Source: JACKCP01 sp034007295 (lineage in GTDB: Bacteria; Desulfobacterota; Desulfobacteria; Desulfobacterales; JACKCP01). From it: 5,023 nt of DNA. Position numbers and translations under genes: made by a program. The notes beneath the pieces are model-generated. The model made no database searches. It was given only the letters and a program-made list of their open reading frames with translations, and was not told the DNA's origin. Position 1 is the first letter of the stretch. Each line of letters opens with the position of its first letter. The DNA lies in assembly GCA_034007295.1 (NCBI GenBank), contig JAVERC010000089.1:1-5023 (forward strand). Reading direction: 5' to 3'. Below, one piece after another: positions 4,991 to 5,023 of the stretch.

Positions 4991-5023
4991 TGCGTCATCT
5001 ACGGCGTTAAATTGCATCACGCA
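4991..5023. repeat. Near-palindromic GC-richer segment at the window edge
   Basis: TGCGTCAT (4991-4998) and ATCACGCA (5016-5023) pair except at one position, around a 17-nt centre containing ACGGCGTTAA. The base composition differs sharply from the AT-rich DNA before it. This has the look of a dispersed intergenic repeat, but it is cut by the window end. Confidence 0.35.

Overview
The window is AT-rich DNA from a Gram-negative-type bacterium. The gene content and the flavour of the proteins (an IS21-type transposase remnant, an NCS2 permease of the subfamily with an IND-L-G motif, a GyrI-like remnant) would suit a Desulfobacterota/deltaproteobacterial genome, but this is only an impression and no marker gene is present.

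Left third (1 to about 2107): a run of four small genes, all on the + strand. The junctions between them carry long imperfect inverted repeats that end in GTT-type core sites. This is the architecture of an integron gene-cassette array. Three attC-like sites are proposed (604-672, 1183-1264, 1678-1783). The best support is at cassette 3: the first bases of the cassette (TTATAGC, 1259-1265) are the reverse complement of the left core site of its own attC (GCTATAAC, 1678-1685), as expected of a cassette that once existed as a circle. No integrase gene is visible, so this is either a piece of a longer array or a cassette cluster without an integrase (CALIN-type). Cassette 1 codes for a membrane protein broken by an in-frame stop. 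Cassette 2 codes for a secreted protein that resembles the P1-head domain of SecD. Cassette 3 codes for a small membrane-anchored protein of unknown function. Cassette 4 codes for a 102-residue membrane protein of unknown function.

Middle (2108-2602): a degenerate left end of an IS21-family insertion sequence, with two terminal-type repeats and a transposase (istA) N-terminus containing an in-frame stop and a frameshift. It begins directly after the cassette 4 stop codon, where that cassette's attC should be, so it appears to have truncated the array. From here on the genes look like ordinary chromosome.

Right half (2603-5023): an intact GFA/CENP-V-type zinc-binding protein; a 5'-truncated GyrI-like pseudogene on the - strand within the 547-base gap; and an intact NCS2 (xanthine/uracil-type) nucleobase permease whose usual acidic residue in the TM8 motif is replaced by Asn. 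The window ends in a perfect 17-bp inverted repeat and a second near-palindrome that may belong to dispersed repeats. There is no operon linking these genes; the unifying theme of the left half is cassette capture followed by IS-mediated decay.
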